Below, in pieces: positions 5,177-5,495 of a stretch of 5,495 nt of DNA. This stretch comes from Elusimicrobia bacterium RIFCSPLOWO2_12_FULL_59_9 (lineage in GTDB: Bacteria; Elusimicrobiota; Elusimicrobia; O2-12-FULL-59-9). The stretch spans positions 1 to 5,495 of the forward strand of contig MGUX01000012.1 in the NCBI GenBank assembly GCA_001800185.1, in the 5' to 3' direction. The notes beneath the pieces were generated by a model. The model was not told the DNA's origin and made no database searches. It saw nothing but the letters and a program-made list of their open reading frames with translations. The first letter of the stretch is position 1. Each line of letters opens with the position of its first letter. Position numbers and translations under genes: made by a program.

Positions 5177-5205
5177 ATAATATATAATGAACCCGAATTT
5201 TGCAA
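5177..5205 (-). promoter_or_regulatory. Possible promoter for the GT39 leader
   Basis: On the minus strand TTGCAA (5205..5200, 4 of 6 to consensus) and TATTAT (5182..5177, 5 of 6) are 17 bp apart. On the plus strand a perfect TATAAT at 5183-5188 overlaps this region but has no clear -35 box, so the direction is uncertain. The -35 element overlaps the palindrome at 5197-5214, which could make it an operator. Confidence 0.35.
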
Positions 5206-5214
5206 TCGCAAAAT
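5197..5214. repeat. Perfect inverted repeat ATTTTGC-AATC-GCAAAAT
   Basis: Two 7-bp arms, exact complements, surround a 4-nt centre. Neither strand has a T-tract after it, so it is not an intrinsic terminator. It lies 38 bp before the proposed intron boundary and overlaps the candidate GT39 -35 box, so a regulator binding site is the simplest reading. Confidence 0.5.
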
Positions 5215-5251
5215 CAGCCTTAGAACCTGCGGGGGCGGACACCAAACGCAT

Positions 5252-5495
5252 GTGAGCACGCAGGGCGCGACCTATGCGGCGGCATGGCCCGCCGACCTTA
5301 ATGGGGTACAGTCCCGAAGGGACGCCATAGGGGGCAATCGCTACAGCAAGGAGGCGATTGCGGGTTTTCGCCGCCTCCAGTGGAGGAAAAGCGTCAAGGT
5401 GGCGCGTCAGGCAAAAACCCAGGGTCTGAATGAGCGCATACCTTAAGGGCGTGCTCGAATGAGGACAAGCCCCTTGGGGAGCGCCTCCGCGCTTA
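5252..5495 (+). ncRNA. Structured RNA, probably the 5' part (domain I) of a group II intron, truncated by the window
   Basis: The stretch folds almost continuously. Hairpins seen are 5277-5282 with 5289-5294 (6 bp), 5311-5315 with 5319-5323 (GAA loop) extended by ATGG/CCAT at 5301-5304 and 5325-5328, 5334-5341 with 5354-5361 (8 bp, 12-nt loop), and 5374-5378 with 5382-5386. A long-range helix pairs 5254-5261 (GAGCACGC) with 5449-5456 (GCGTGCTC). The left boundary GTGAG at 5252 resembles the group II consensus GTGYG. The short segments CTACAGCAAGGAGGCG, GGAAAAGCGTCAAGGTGG and CTCGAATGAGGACAAGCC have the look of bacterial group II domain I from memory, which is not a database match. The long-range helix would occupy intron positions 3-5, a point against that exact boundary. 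The overlapping 64-codon reading frame is an artefact of open sequence. The catalytic domain V and any reverse transcriptase would lie beyond the window. Confidence 0.5.

Noticed and set aside
5252..5446. 64-codon plus-strand reading frame starting at GTG 5252
   Set aside because: It overlaps the strongest RNA stems, has no ribosome binding site and resembles no protein family. Its openness is better explained as part of a structured RNA.

Overview
This is a bacterial window of roughly 55% G+C with compact gene spacing. It looks like a chromosome that carries accessory elements at both ends. No marker gene fixes the phylum. The polytopic GT39-type glycosyltransferase and the LD-carboxypeptidase-like S66 protein fit a Gram-negative or other diderm cell, but that is inference.

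Layout. (a) Positions 1-770, minus strand: a three-gene hipB-hipS-hipT toxin-antitoxin operon. hipT is cut by the window edge after 28 codons. The operon has a near-perfect sigma70-type promoter (TTGACA-N16-TATAAT) and three copies of an 18-bp imperfect palindrome, TAWWCCC-N4-RGGTAYA or its inverse, that look like HipB operators. This is the most system-like part of the window. (b) Positions 794-2275, minus strand: an MccF-like S66 peptidase gene, preceded by a four-helix DUF2177 membrane protein gene, probably co-transcribed. (c) Positions 2276-2311: a 36-bp divergent intergenic region with a perfect AT palindrome. (d) Positions 2312-3350, plus strand: a VOC/glyoxalase-fold protein and a short-form 2,3-bisphosphoglycerate-dependent phosphoglycerate mutase. 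One base separates them, so they are probably translationally coupled. (e) Positions 3367-5013, minus strand and convergent: an ArnT/PMT-like membrane glycosyltransferase. A canonical intrinsic terminator sits directly upstream of its most likely start codon. (f) Positions 5014-5251: a leader/intergenic region with that terminator, possible promoters and an 18-bp palindrome. (g) Positions 5252-5495, plus strand: a dense series of RNA hairpins closed by a long-range helix and with no credible protein. It is best read as the 5' part (domain I) of a group II intron running out of the window, though that name is an inference.

How the parts may work together. HipB should repress the hip promoter through the three operators. 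HipS corresponds to the N-terminal subdomain of HipA and, by analogy with characterised HipBST systems, would neutralise the HipT kinase. The middle genes look like ordinary envelope and central-metabolism functions. The right end appears to have received an RNA-based mobile element.
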